Assembly: GCA_910585945.1 (NCBI GenBank)
Contig: CAJUHZ010000027.1
Location: 1-32,271 of the forward strand
Length of the DNA: 32,271 nt
Direction: 5' to 3'
Source: an uncultured Bilophila sp.
GTDB taxonomy: Bacteria > Desulfobacterota > Desulfovibrionia > Desulfovibrionales > Desulfovibrionaceae
A model generated the notes under the pieces. It made no database searches. It was given only the letters and a program-made list of their open reading frames with translations, and was not told the DNA's origin. How positions within the stretch are numbered: the stretch's first letter is position 1; the number at the start of each line of letters is the position of its first letter. Positions 8,876 through 17,700 of the stretch are shown here, piece after piece. The position numbers were made by a program, and so were the translations under genes.

Positions 8876-9711
8876 GGCCGCTCCGCCTCGTCCGGGACGG
8901 ACGTTTCTTTCCCTCGCACGGGCAGATCCGCCCGCGGCGCGGATTTGGAAGCAGCTTCGCCCTCCTGCAGGGCGCACAGGCCGCTGCAAAAGTCGCTCGT
9001 CCGGGTGCGCGCGCCAGGGGCCAGCAAGACGGACGGCGCGCCCTGTTCAATGATCCGCCCATGCTCCATGAACAGCATTTCCGTAGCCAGGGCGCGGGCG
9101 AAATCCATCTGGTGCGTGGCCATGACCATGGTCATGCCGCCGTCCGCCAGATCACGGATCACAGCCAGCACTTCGCCCACCAGTTCCGGGTCAAGCGCGG
9201 AAGTCGGCTCGTCCAGCAGCATCACCTTGGGGTCCATGGCCAGAGCGCGGGCAATGGCCACGCGCTGCTTCTGCCCGCCGGAAAGCTGGGCCGGGTACAG
9301 GCCGGCGCGGCCTTCAAGCCCCACCCGCGCAAGTTCGGCCAGGGCGCGCTCCCGCGCGTCATGACGGGAACAGCCCGCCACCTTGCGCAGGGCAATGGCC
9401 ACGTTCTCTTCCGCCGTAAGATGATCAAACAGGTTGAAATCCTGAAAAATCATGCCCACTTGCCGGCGAAAGGCGCAGAGTTCCCGCGTGTTGGCCGCGT
9501 TGACCGGCATCCCGTCCAGAACGATGCTCCCCGCATCCGGGGGCACAAGGTAGTTCAGACACTGGAGAAAGGTGCTTTTGCCCGCGCCGGACGGGCCGAT
9601 GAGCACTTTCAGTTCTCCGGCCGCGACGTCAAGCGACACGTCGTCGAGGATCACTTTGCCGCCCAGGCGCTTGCTGACGTTGACGGCGCGAAGAACAGGC
9701 GTTCCCATCAT
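8872..9711 (-). CDS. Amino-acid ABC transporter ATP-binding protein
   Basis: A 279-residue cytoplasmic ATPase that powers uptake through the two flanking permeases. Walker A GPSGAGKST (39-47), Q-loop at MIFQDFNLF (about 87-95), signature LSGGQKQR (143-150), Walker B VMLLDEPTSALD (163-174) and the switch His200 in ATHQMDF are all intact. The core is about 245 residues; an extra C-terminal tail of about 35 residues rich in Ala, Ser and Glu is unusual. The start overlaps the preceding permease stop (ATGA); two adjacent ATG codons at 9711 and 9708 follow GGAGG, and the second has the more normal spacing (4 nt). Confidence 0.95.
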   Translation of the reverse strand: MMGTPVLRAVNVSKRLGGKVILDDVSLDVAAGELKVLIGPSGAGKSTFLQCLNYLVPPDAGSIVLDGMPVNAANTRELCAFRRQVGMIFQDFNLFDHLTAEENVAIALRKVAGCSRHDARERALAELARVGLEGRAGLYPAQLSGGQKQRVAIARALAMDPKVMLLDEPTSALDPELVGEVLAVIRDLADGGMTMVMATHQMDFARALATEMLFMEHGRIIEQGAPSVLLAPGARTRTSDFCSGLCALQEGEAASKSAPRADLPVRGKETSVPDEAERP

Positions 9712-10391
9712 GCCTCCATGCCGCCGCTGACGGCGTAACCGGGGATGTGAACCTTGCGCTCAAGCACCCTGAGCAGACGCACGCCAATCAGGGTGATGAC
9801 GAAGTACAAAAAGCCCGCCGTGATGTACAACGGCAGATGCTCATAGGTGCGGGACGCCACAAAATGCGTCCGGGCCATGATCTCCGGCGTGCCGAGCACG
9901 AAACACATGGCCGAATCCTTGAGCAGGATGGAAAATTCGTTTGACCAGCCGGGAATGGACAGTCGCAACGCCTGCGGCAGAATGATGGAAAGGATCGCCG
10001 TTCCGTCACTCATGCCGAGCGCGCGCGCCGCCTTGAGCTGCCCGGCGGGCAGGGTCTGGATCGCGCCGCGAAAAATCTGCGACTGGTACGCGGCGCTCGC
10101 CATGCCAAGCACGAGGCAGGAGGCCGCGATTGTCGAAAGATTCAGCCCAATCGCTTCAAACAGGCCGAAATAGAAAAGAAAAAGCAAAAGAAGAACCGGC
10201 ACGCCCCGGAAAAACCAGACGTATGCGGCAATGAGCGCCCTCGCCCACGCCGGCCCGTAGACCTGAAAGACCGCCAGCGGCACCCCCGCCGCCAGGCCAA
10301 GCGAAAGCGCGCCGCCCACAGTGAGCAGCGTGACGAGGCTCCCCCGGAGAATATAGGGCAGAGCGTTCAGAACAACGGACAGAGTTTCCAT
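9708..10391 (-). CDS. Polar amino-acid ABC transporter permease (first)
   Basis: A 227-residue HisMQ-type permease with about five hydrophobic spans, starting METLSVVLNALPYILRG. The ATPase-contact loop reads KAARALGMSDGTAILSIILPQALR. The ATG at 10391 is chosen because it gives the normal N-terminus; no good Shine-Dalgarno sequence precedes it, and an upstream in-frame TTG at 10421 cannot be excluded. Its stop overlaps the ATPase start. It is 163 bp downstream of the binding-protein gene, with a stem-loop in the gap that could let the binding protein be made in excess over the membrane parts. Confidence 0.92.
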   Translation of the reverse strand: METLSVVLNALPYILRGSLVTLLTVGGALSLGLAAGVPLAVFQVYGPAWARALIAAYVWFFRGVPVLLLLFLFYFGLFEAIGLNLSTIAASCLVLGMASAAYQSQIFRGAIQTLPAGQLKAARALGMSDGTAILSIILPQALRLSIPGWSNEFSILLKDSAMCFVLGTPEIMARTHFVASRTYEHLPLYITAGFLYFVITLIGVRLLRVLERKVHIPGYAVSGGMEA

Positions 10392-10483
10392 GCAGGGCAA
10401 GCAGGGCGAACGCAGCCCCAAAGCGCTGTCGAGAGTTCAGCAGGTTGCGCCGCACGGCCTTGCAGCCGCTTGCAGCGGCGAGA

Positions 10484-10534
10484 CTCTCCCGAATCGCGGA
10501 TGGACCGTCCGGACCGCCATGCGAGCCGGGAGAG
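10484..10534 (-). other. Intercistronic stem-loop between binding protein and permease genes
   Basis: CTCTCCCG (10484-10491) pairs perfectly with CGGGAGAG (10527-10534); the loop holds a further GGACC/GGTCC-like fold. A separate small hairpin CCGCT-TGC-AGCGG lies at 10467-10479. Such structures between a binding-protein gene and its permease commonly stabilise the upstream mRNA. The function here is inferred from position. Confidence 0.4.
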
Positions 10535-10554
10535 CGGCGTGTGCGGCCGGGCCG

Positions 10555-11328
10555 CTAGTTGTTTCCGAAATACTTCGCCTGGAGTTCCTTCCAGTACGGA
10601 TCGGCCATGAGCAGGCGGTAGCCTTCATTGACGAGGCGGGCCAGCTCGGCGTCGTCCTTGCGCATGGCCACGGCGAAAACATCGCCCTTGGCGAACTCGC
10701 CGGCTTCCTTGATGGCCTTGCCCTTGCGCATGGCGTCCTCGGCCGGGGCGCTGTCCATGGCGGCGGCGTCGATGCGGCCGTTCAGCAGATCCTCCACGGC
10801 CAGGGGCGCGGAATCGTAAAAGCGGAGCTTGTAGGTATACCCCTTGGCCTTCTGCTCCTGTTGCAGGAGTTCGGCCTCGTTGGTGCCGCGCTGCACGCCA
10901 AGGCGCACGTCGCCGGTACGGATGGTTTCGGGCGTGAGCGACGCGCCCTCGCGCACCACAAAAACCTTGCGGATGTTCCAGTACGGCTCGGAAAAGGCGA
11001 CGACTTCCAGGCGCTCGGGGCTGACGCTCATGCCGGAGCAGACCATATCAATCTTTTTGGCGAGCAGCGCGGGAATGATGCCGTCCCAGTCCATGGGCTG
11101 ATGCGTGACGGTGAAGCCCATCTTCTTCGCGATCCAGTTCATGGAATCCACGTCGAAACCCGAGGGCACGCCCTGTTCGTTGACGAAACCGAAGGGGGGA
11201 TAGTTGGCGTCGATGCCGTTCACATAGCTTTTGCCGGCATCGGCCGCGCCGGCCGGAGCAGCGGCGAAACAGAGCGCCAGGACAAGGGCGGCAAGCCCGC
11301 GGCAGGCGGCGCGAAAACGCATGTTCAT
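10555..11328 (-). CDS. Family 3 extracellular amino-acid-binding protein
   Basis: A 257-residue periplasmic receptor for the ABC transporter encoded downstream. It has a clear Sec signal peptide (residues 1 to about 28, LAALVLALCFAAAPAGAADA with cleavage near AGA-AD). The mature part shows the SBP_bac_3 hallmarks: DANYPPFGFVNEQGVPSGFDVD, then WDGIIPALLAKKIDMVCSGMSVSPER, and a C-terminal YRLLMADPYWKELQAKYFG. ATG at 11328 has GGAGG 7 nt upstream. It is the first gene of the transporter unit. I found no strong promoter in the 315-bp gap to degP (11329-11643); a weak -10-like GATATT exists on the minus strand near 11364. The ligand is unknown. Confidence 0.93.
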   Translation of the reverse strand: MNMRFRAACRGLAALVLALCFAAAPAGAADAGKSYVNGIDANYPPFGFVNEQGVPSGFDVDSMNWIAKKMGFTVTHQPMDWDGIIPALLAKKIDMVCSGMSVSPERLEVVAFSEPYWNIRKVFVVREGASLTPETIRTGDVRLGVQRGTNEAELLQQEQKAKGYTYKLRFYDSAPLAVEDLLNGRIDAAAMDSAPAEDAMRKGKAIKEAGEFAKGDVFAVAMRKDDAELARLVNEGYRLLMADPYWKELQAKYFGNN

Positions 11329-11523
11329 CTCATGTCCTCCAAAAAACGGGAAGAGGTTCGCAATATCAGGCGGGAAAGGGTTCGGTTAGCACACATCCCG
11401 CCGCCGCGCAACACCGTCCCCGTCGCGCCGGGGCAAACGCGTCAGCCGCGATCCCCGCTGTGCCGCACGAGAGCCGTTCCGCGCCCGCCGGCGCGGTAAA
11501 GAACTTTGTACGGCATCACGGTG

Positions 11524-11551
11524 TTTACAAGTCGCTCTTATATCCTATTAT
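11524..11551 (+). promoter_or_regulatory. Predicted sigma70-type promoter of degP
   Basis: TTTACA (11524-11529) and TATTAT (11546-11551) each match the consensus at five of six positions, with a 16-bp spacer. The resulting 5' leader is about 85 nt. I saw no heat-shock or envelope-stress box that I could name with confidence. Confidence 0.55.
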
Positions 11552-11643
11552 GAATCCGTACAAGGCCGCGCCCCGCCCTTGCGCCGAGAGGCGGCACGGG
11601 CGGGAGCAGCCGGCTCTCCCAGGACATTGGCAAGGAGAATTGA

Positions 11644-13059
11644 ATGATCCGCATACGCAGTACCCTGGTCGCCCTTGCGGCGACAGCCCTTTTGCTGGCC
11701 CCGACGGCGGCCCCCGCCGCCTCCGCCCCCGATTTCGTCCCGCTGGTTCAGGCCACGGGCAAGGCGGTGGTCAACATCAGCACGGAAAAAACCGTGAAAC
11801 GGCGCGGCGGGATGCCTTCGGAAATGTTCCGCGGCATGCCTCCGGAATTTGAACGCTTCTTCGAGCAGTTTGAACGCGGCTCCAAACCCCGCACCCAGCG
11901 TTCGCTCGGAACGGGCTTTCTCATTTCCGCCGACGGCTTCATCGTCACCAACAACCATGTGGTGGAAGGCGCGGACACGGTGCTCGTGAACCTGCAAAAC
12001 ACCGCGGGCAAGGACCAGTCCCTCAAGGCCAGGGTCATCGGCACGGACAAGGAAACCGACCTCGCCCTGCTCAAGGTCACGGCGGACAAGCCCCTGCCCT
12101 TCCTTTCCTTCGGCAATTCCGACAAGATGGAAGTGGGCGAATGGGTGCTGGCCATCGGCAACCCCTTCGGTCTGGGTCACACGGTAACCGCCGGCATCCT
12201 CAGCGCCAAGGGGCGCGATATCCAGTCCGGCCCCTTTGACAATTTTCTCCAGACCGACGCCTCCATCAACCCCGGCAACAGCGGCGGCCCGCTGATCAAT
12301 ATGGAAGGCAAGGTCATCGGCATCAACACCGCGATCATCGCCAGCGGCCAGGGAATCGGCTTCGCCATCCCGAGCGACATGGCCTCGCGCATCGTGGATC
12401 AGTTGAAGTCCGACAAGAAGGTCAGCCGCGGCTGGATAGGCGTCACCATTCAGGATGTGGACGCCAACACGGCCAAGGCGCTCGGTCTGCCCGGCGACAA
12501 GGGCGCGATCATCGGATCGGTGATGGATGGGGAGCCGGCGGACAAGGCCGGCATGAAGGACGGCGACGTCGTGCTTGAAGTCAACGGCAAGTCCATTGGC
12601 GACTCCAACGCCCTCCTGCGCGCCATTGCGGCGGAAGCCCCCGGCTCCACCGTACGCTTCACCATCTGGCGCGACGGCGAGAAGAAGGAACTCTCCGTGC
12701 GGCTCGGTGAACGCGGCGGCCATACGGCCGACGCTTCCGACGCACGCAAGGAAGCCCCCACCGCGCTCGGCCTCTCCGTCCGCCCGCTGACGGCGGAAGA
12801 AGCCCGCTCCGCCGGCCTGAAGCGCGGAACCGGCCTGCTCGTCGTCGGCGTGGAACCCGGCCTGCCCGCCGCCGAAGCGGAACTCCGCGAAGGCGACATC
12901 CTGCTCACCGCCAACTTCAAGCCTCTGCGTTCGGCCGCGGATCTCGGCCGCATCGTCAACAGCGACGCCAAAAAACGCGGCGCGGTCATGCTCCAGATCC
13001 AGCGCCGCGGTCAGACCTTCCTCCGCGCCCTGCCCCTGACGACGGAAGAGAAGAAATAG
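11644..13059 (+). CDS. degP: Periplasmic serine protease/chaperone DegP (HtrA family)
   Basis: A 471-residue trypsin-like protease that degrades or refolds damaged envelope proteins. There is a signal peptide (residues 1 to about 26, ending AAPAASA). The catalytic triad is His105 (VTNNHVVEG), Asp139 (KETDLALLKV) and Ser213 (NPGNSGGPL). Two PDZ domains follow, the first from about GWIGVTIQDVDA with a GAIIGSVMDGEPADKAGMKDGD core, the second in the last 90 residues (GLLVVGVEPGLPAAEAELREGD). AGGAG lies 7 nt before the ATG. A linker of about 20 residues rich in Ala/Asp/Glu separates the PDZ domains. It has its own promoter (11524-11551) and terminator (13077-13111), so it is monocistronic. Confidence 0.97.
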   Translation: MIRIRSTLVALAATALLLAPTAAPAASAPDFVPLVQATGKAVVNISTEKTVKRRGGMPSEMFRGMPPEFERFFEQFERGSKPRTQRSLGTGFLISADGFIVTNNHVVEGADTVLVNLQNTAGKDQSLKARVIGTDKETDLALLKVTADKPLPFLSFGNSDKMEVGEWVLAIGNPFGLGHTVTAGILSAKGRDIQSGPFDNFLQTDASINPGNSGGPLINMEGKVIGINTAIIASGQGIGFAIPSDMASRIVDQLKSDKKVSRGWIGVTIQDVDANTAKALGLPGDKGAIIGSVMDGEPADKAGMKDGDVVLEVNGKSIGDSNALLRAIAAEAPGSTVRFTIWRDGEKKELSVRLGERGGHTADASDARKEAPTALGLSVRPLTAEEARSAGLKRGTGLLVVGVEPGLPAAEAELREGDILLTANFKPLRSAADLGRIVNSDAKKRGAVMLQIQRRGQTFLRALPLTTEEKK

Positions 13060-13076
13060 CCTTCGGGCCGCTTTGA

Positions 13077-13111
13077 GGAATGGGGCTTCGGGAACAACGA
13101 AGCCCCATTCC
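13077..13111 (+). terminator. Terminator hairpin after degP
   Basis: GGAATGGGGCTTCG and CGAAGCCCCATTCC form a perfect 14-bp stem with a 7-nt loop, 17 bp after the degP stop. Only CTTGT follows, so the U-tract is weak, but the stem is very stable. Confidence 0.7.
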
Positions 13112-13131
13112 CTTGTATGAAGCGGCTTCTA

Positions 13132-13281
13132 GAACTCATTTCATGATTCAGCCTTTGGGCTGAATCATGAAGATCATTCGCCAAAAAACGTGGTTTTTGG
13201 CTCATTCACGGCGCTTTTCGCGCCGCGCCAGACTCTCGTCTGGCGTTGGAAGCCATTTCATGCGAATCATGAAATGACTTC
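13132..13281. mobile_element. MITE-like element: 18-bp terminal inverted repeats flanked by TA
   Basis: A 150-bp non-coding unit. The ends GAACTCATTTCATGATTC (13132-13149) and the complement of 13264-13281 (GAAGTCATTTCATGATTC) are inverted repeats identical at 17 of 18 positions. The dinucleotide TA abuts both outer ends (13130-13131 and 13282-13283), as expected of a TA target duplication for IS630/Tc1-mariner-type transposition. Inside are five consecutive hairpins: 13140-13171 (14-bp stem), 13180-13201, 13209-13225, 13226-13245 and 13254-13276. It encodes no transposase, so it would need one in trans. Mobility is inferred from structure. An alternative is a REP/BIME-like hairpin repeat. 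The rest of the 13060-13372 gap holds the degP terminator and a small TTGCC/GGCAA inverted repeat at 13297-13310. Confidence 0.6.
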
Positions 13282-13372
13282 TATCCAAAAATGCGTTTGC
13301 CAGTCGGCAACGCGCTGTGGTATCAGACAAAGGCGAACATCGCCCCGGGGAAGACAAAAAAGGAAGGCGATC

Positions 13373-13867
13373 ATGAACCCCGTCGACGCCGCCAGACAGC
13401 TTTTGCAGAACTATTGGGACGGCAGTATTCCCGTCAACCCGATCGCCATTGCAGGCCGGATGGGAGTCTATGTGTACCCTTTGGCCGCAAATGATGGACA
13501 CAGCGGGCTGTACAAGGTGGAAGCAGGCGTTCCCCGCCTCTTTGTCAATCAGTGCGAAAACGCCATGCGCCGGCGCTTTACAGTGGCGCACGAACTGGGG
13601 CACCACGTCCTCGGCCATTTGCGAAAGGCTCTGGACGAGCGGGGAAACGGCGAACTCCCCCGCGACAGCAACACCACATACAGTTTCGCCAACTCCGTGC
13701 CCGAAGAAGTCGCCGCAAACAAGTTCGCGGCGGAACTGCTCATGCCCGCTTCCTCCGTGGCCTACTATGTTGACGCGACCTCTCTGAATTTGCGCGAACT
13801 GGCTCGGGCGTTCAATGTTTCCGAAGCAGCCATGAGCAACCGCTTGAAGAATCTCGGGTACTTCTGA
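13373..13867 (+). CDS. ImmA/IrrE-family metallopeptidase
   Basis: A 164-residue zinc protease of the ImmA/IrrE (COG2856) family; known members cleave or relieve XRE-type repressors of mobile elements or stress regulons. The zinc motif HELGHH begins at His73 in RRRFTVAHELGHHVLGH, and the helix EEVAANKFAAELLMP supplies the third-ligand region. The C-terminus LRELARAFNVSEAAMSNRLKNLGYF is the usual HTH-like end. The start ATG at 13373 has AAGGAAGG 6 nt upstream; the open frame extends back into the MITE-like element, but that part is not ImmA-like. Unusually, no XRE repressor gene lies beside it. Its stop overlaps the next small gene as TGATG. It is likely an accessory or prophage/ICE relic gene. 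Confidence 0.9.
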   Translation: MNPVDAARQLLQNYWDGSIPVNPIAIAGRMGVYVYPLAANDGHSGLYKVEAGVPRLFVNQCENAMRRRFTVAHELGHHVLGHLRKALDERGNGELPRDSNTTYSFANSVPEEVAANKFAAELLMPASSVAYYVDATSLNLRELARAFNVSEAAMSNRLKNLGYF

Positions 13868-14168
13868 TGAGCGAACCACGTCTGCCGGAAGGAGCGATTT
13901 CTTCCGAAACCCTGAACGAGCAATCGGTTGAGACGGGGTATCTTTCCACCCAAACCCCGAATGAAGCGGCGAACTATGCGCTTGAGCGGCACAGACAGCG
14001 CCTTGCCCAACGCAAGTGGATATTTTGGCTTTTTGTTCGCTGATAAAAGGGATCTACTCCGTACAGATGGACGCCCTGGAACAAAAAAAGGATGAACCTG
14101 ATATTGAAAGCCTGGCAGGCAAAGTTGCGCAAGACATGCTCCTGAAAAATCTTTCCGCAATGAAATGA
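13867..14168 (+). pseudogene. Small gene after immA, probably split by a frameshift
   Basis: An ATG at 13867 overlaps the immA stop and opens a 58-residue frame ending in WIFWLFVR at 14043. A coding-like stretch continues in the -1 frame from the run CTTTTTG (LIKGIYSVQMDALEQKKDEP, then SLAGKVAQDMLLKNLSAMK) to the stop at 14168. Joined, they would make about a 99-residue protein with a hydrophobic middle. This fits either a one-base change in the T run, a sequencing error, or a -1 slippage site. No family is recognised. The overlap with immA suggests a partner protein. Confidence 0.45.
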
Positions 14169-14234
14169 AGAACGCCACGCAGCTTTTGCAACAATGAACA
14201 TGCAACAACGGCACATAGTAAAAAGGATTTTTCG

Positions 14235-14744
14235 ATGAAGCTGCTCGTGCTCGGCATCGGCAACATGCTGCTCACGGATGACGGCGTCGGCGTCTTTGCC
14301 GCGCGCGCCCTCATGGAAGAAGCATGGCCCGAGGGCGTGGACGTGCGCGAAGGCGGCACCTTCACGCAGGATATCTTTTACAGTTTCGCCGGGTACAGCC
14401 ACCTTCTCGTGCTTGACGTGGTTCATGCCGGCGGCGCGCCCGGCACGCTGTATCGCCTGAACGAGGACGATCTGGTCGAGGATCAGAAACAACGCCTTTC
14501 CATTCATGACATCGATCTGCTTGATTCCCTGCGCATGGCCGAACTCTATTTCAAAAAACGCCTGCACATGCGCGTGATCGGCATGGAACCGGCCGACTAC
14601 ACCACCTGGAACATCGGCCTTTCCCCGGCGTGCGAGGCGGCCTTCCCCGCGTATCTCGATCTGGCCCGGCGTGAAATCGCCGCCATGCTCTCCCCCAGCG
14701 CCGCGGGCACGAACGCGAACGCAACGCCGGCGCGCCCGGCGTAA
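14235..14744 (+). CDS. Hydrogenase maturation protease (HyaD/HybD/HynC family)
   Basis: A 169-residue endopeptidase that removes the C-terminal peptide of the [NiFe]-hydrogenase large subunit after nickel insertion. The family start is clear: LVLGIGNMLLTDDGVGV. The nickel-sensing residues fit Asp15/Asp16, Asp61 in LVLDVVHAGG and His91 in SIHDIDLLD. The C-terminal tail (SPSAAGTNANATPARPA) is an unusual low-complexity extension. ATG at 14235 has AAAGGA 8 nt upstream. No hydrogenase structural genes are in the window, so it acts on an enzyme encoded elsewhere. It is followed after 14 bp by uvrA, so the two are probably co-transcribed. Confidence 0.93.
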   Translation: MKLLVLGIGNMLLTDDGVGVFAARALMEEAWPEGVDVREGGTFTQDIFYSFAGYSHLLVLDVVHAGGAPGTLYRLNEDDLVEDQKQRLSIHDIDLLDSLRMAELYFKKRLHMRVIGMEPADYTTWNIGLSPACEAAFPAYLDLARREIAAMLSPSAAGTNANATPARPA

Positions 14745-14758
14745 CAAAGGCTCCCACC

Positions 14759-17700
14759 GTGAACACCACCAGCACAGACCGCTCTCCCGCCGGCACAGGC
14801 GGCGATCAGCCCGCGTCCCGTTCCGGCATCCATATCGAAGGCGCGCGCCAGCACAACCTCAAAAACCTGAGCCTGGACATCCCGCGCGATCAGCTTGTGG
14901 TCGTCTGCGGGCCTTCCGGCTCGGGCAAGTCCACCCTGGCCTTTGACATTGTGTATGCGGAAGGGCAGCGGCGCTATGTGGAATCGCTCTCCGCCTACGC
15001 CCGGCAATTTCTGCCCCAGATGGACAAGCCGGACGTGGACAAGATCGAGGGGCTGTCGCCGGCGATTTCCCTGGAACAGCAGACCACCGGCCGCAACCCC
15101 CGCTCCACCGTGGGCACGGTGACGGAGATTTACGACTTTCTGCGCGTCTTCTTCGCCCGGCTCGGGCGCATGTACTGCCCGCATTGCGGACGCCCCATCG
15201 AGGCCCGTGCCGCGGACGAGATCATTGCCGATATCCTTGCCCTGCCCGAGGGAACGCGCGTGATCCTCATGGCCCCTCTGGTGGAATTGCAGAAGGGCAC
15301 GCACCTTGACCGCATCAGGAAGCTCAAGGCCGAGGGCTTCGCCCGCCTGCGCGTGGACGGGCGCATTCTCGCCCTGGACGACATCCCTCCGCTGGACAAA
15401 AACAAGAAGCACAGCCTCGATCTGGTGGTGGATCGCCTGACGATCCGGGAAGGCATGCGCGCCCGCCTGGCCGATTCGGTGGAACTGGCCCTGCGCTACG
15501 GTGAAGGTCGCCTTATCGTGCACGAACCGGACAAGGCGACTGAAGAGGCCGACACCATTCATGCCTCGGAATCCGTCTGCCCGGTCTGCCGCATCAGCCT
15601 GCCCGCGCCAAGCCCGCAACTGTTTTCCTTCAACAGCCCCCAGGGAGCCTGTCCGCGCTGTGCGGGTCTCGGCAGTGTGGATTATTTCGAGCCGTTGCTC
15701 ATCGCGCCCAACCGGGGGCTTTCGCTCAACACAAAGGCCATTCTGCCCTGGGCCAATCCCAAGGTCTTCGCCCGGCACGAGGCGGCTCTGACCGCGCTGG
15801 GCAAACGGCACGGCTTCACCCTGTCCACGCCGCTTGCCGAATACACGGCCGAAGCCCTGGACGCGCTGTTCCACGGCGAAGCCGGCACATCCGGCAAAAG
15901 CGGCCTGCGCCGCAACCGGCTTGGCGGGGCCGTGGTCATGAACGGCGATGAAAGCGGCGGGGCAGCCACGGGCGGAGCGGAGACAACAGACACCAGAAGC
16001 GCAAAGGGCCGCGAGGCCGATCCGGTCAGGGTCTGGCCCGGCATCGTGCCGTTGCTGGAGCGCGGGATGCAGTACGGCGACATGTGGCGGGATTTCCTCT
16101 CCCGCTACCTCCAGACCACGGATTGCCCGGCTTGCGGCGGGGCGCGCCTGCGTCCGGAAGCCCTCGCCGTGCGCGTGGATGACCTGACCATCCGCGATTT
16201 CTGTTCCCTGCCCGTGGAACGCGCGCTCTCCTGGCTTGAAGGACGCTCCTTCGGCGGACGCCACGCCGCCGTGGCCGAACCCTTGATCAAGGAACTGACG
16301 CACCGGCTGTCCTTCATGGTCAACGTGGGGCTTGACTACATTTCCCTGGGGCGGACCATGACCACCCTTTCCGGCGGGGAAGCGCAACGCATCCGCCTTG
16401 CCTCGCAGCTCGGATCCGGGCTGGTGGGCGTGACCTATGTGCTGGACGAGCCTTCCATCGGGCTGCACCCGCGCGACAACGAACGACTCATCGCCACCTT
16501 GCGCCGCCTGCAACGCCGGGGCAACACCGTGCTTGTGGTGGAGCACGACGAAGCCACCATCCGCGAGGCGGACGCGATCATCGAACTTGGCCCCGGTTCC
16601 GGAGCGCTTGGCGGGGAACTCGTGTTCCAGGGGAGCTTTCACGAACTGGCGGCCACGGCCGACACGCTCACGGCCAAATACATGCGGGGCGATCTCTCCG
16701 TGCCCATCCCGGACGAACGGCGAGAACCGCGCGGCTGGCTCACCCTGCGCGGCGTGACCACCAACAACCTGAAAAACATCGACTGCCCCGTGCCGCTCGG
16801 CACGCTGACCTGCGTCACCGGGGTTTCCGGATCGGGCAAAAGCTCGCTGGTGGTGGACACCCTGTACAAGCACCTTGCCCTGGCGCAAGGCGTCCGCGTG
16901 GATCAGCCCGGCACGGTGGCCGGCATCGACGGTCTGGAAGCCGTGGAACGGATTGTGGCCATCGATCAGACTCCCATCGGGCGCACGCCCCGATCCAATC
17001 CCGCCACCTACACCAAGGTCTTTGACGAAATCCGCCAGATCTTCGCCATGACGCCGGACGCGAAAAAACGCGGCTACCAGCCCGGGCGCTTCAGCTTCAA
17101 CGTGCGCGGCGGGCGGTGCGAAGCCTGCGGCGGGGATGGACAAATCCGGGTGGAAATGCACTTTCTGCCCGATGTGTACGTCACCTGCGACGTGTGCGGA
17201 GGCAAACGCTACAACCATGAAACCCTGGAAGTGCGCTACCGGGGCCTGAACATCTCGGAAGTGCTCAATCTGCCCGTGCGCGAAGCCCGCGCCTTCTTCT
17301 CCAGCTACCCCGTGCTGGAGCGCCGCCTTGCCGTGCTTGAGGACGTCGGCCTCGACTACCTCCGCCTTGGCCAGCCGGCCACCACCCTTTCCGGGGGCGA
17401 GGCGCAACGCATCAAGATCTCGCGCGAACTCGGCAAGCGATCCCTGCCCGGAACCGTGTACATCCTCGACGAACCCACCACCGGCCTGCACATGCACGAG
17501 GTGGGCAAGCTTGTCACCGTGCTGCACCACCTGGTGGATCTCGGGGCCAGCGTCGTCGTCATCGAGCACAACACCGACGTCATTCTGGCTTCGGATTACG
17601 TCATCGATCTCGGCCCCGGCGGCGGGGAAAACGGCGGACGCATTGTGGCTGCCGGCACGCCAGAGGCGATCATGGCCGATCCGGCGTCGGTGACGGGCAA

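Noticed and set aside
13190..13372. Longer N-terminus of the ImmA protein starting inside the hairpin element
   Set aside because: The extra residues are not ImmA-like, and the ATG at 13373 has a strong ribosome site.
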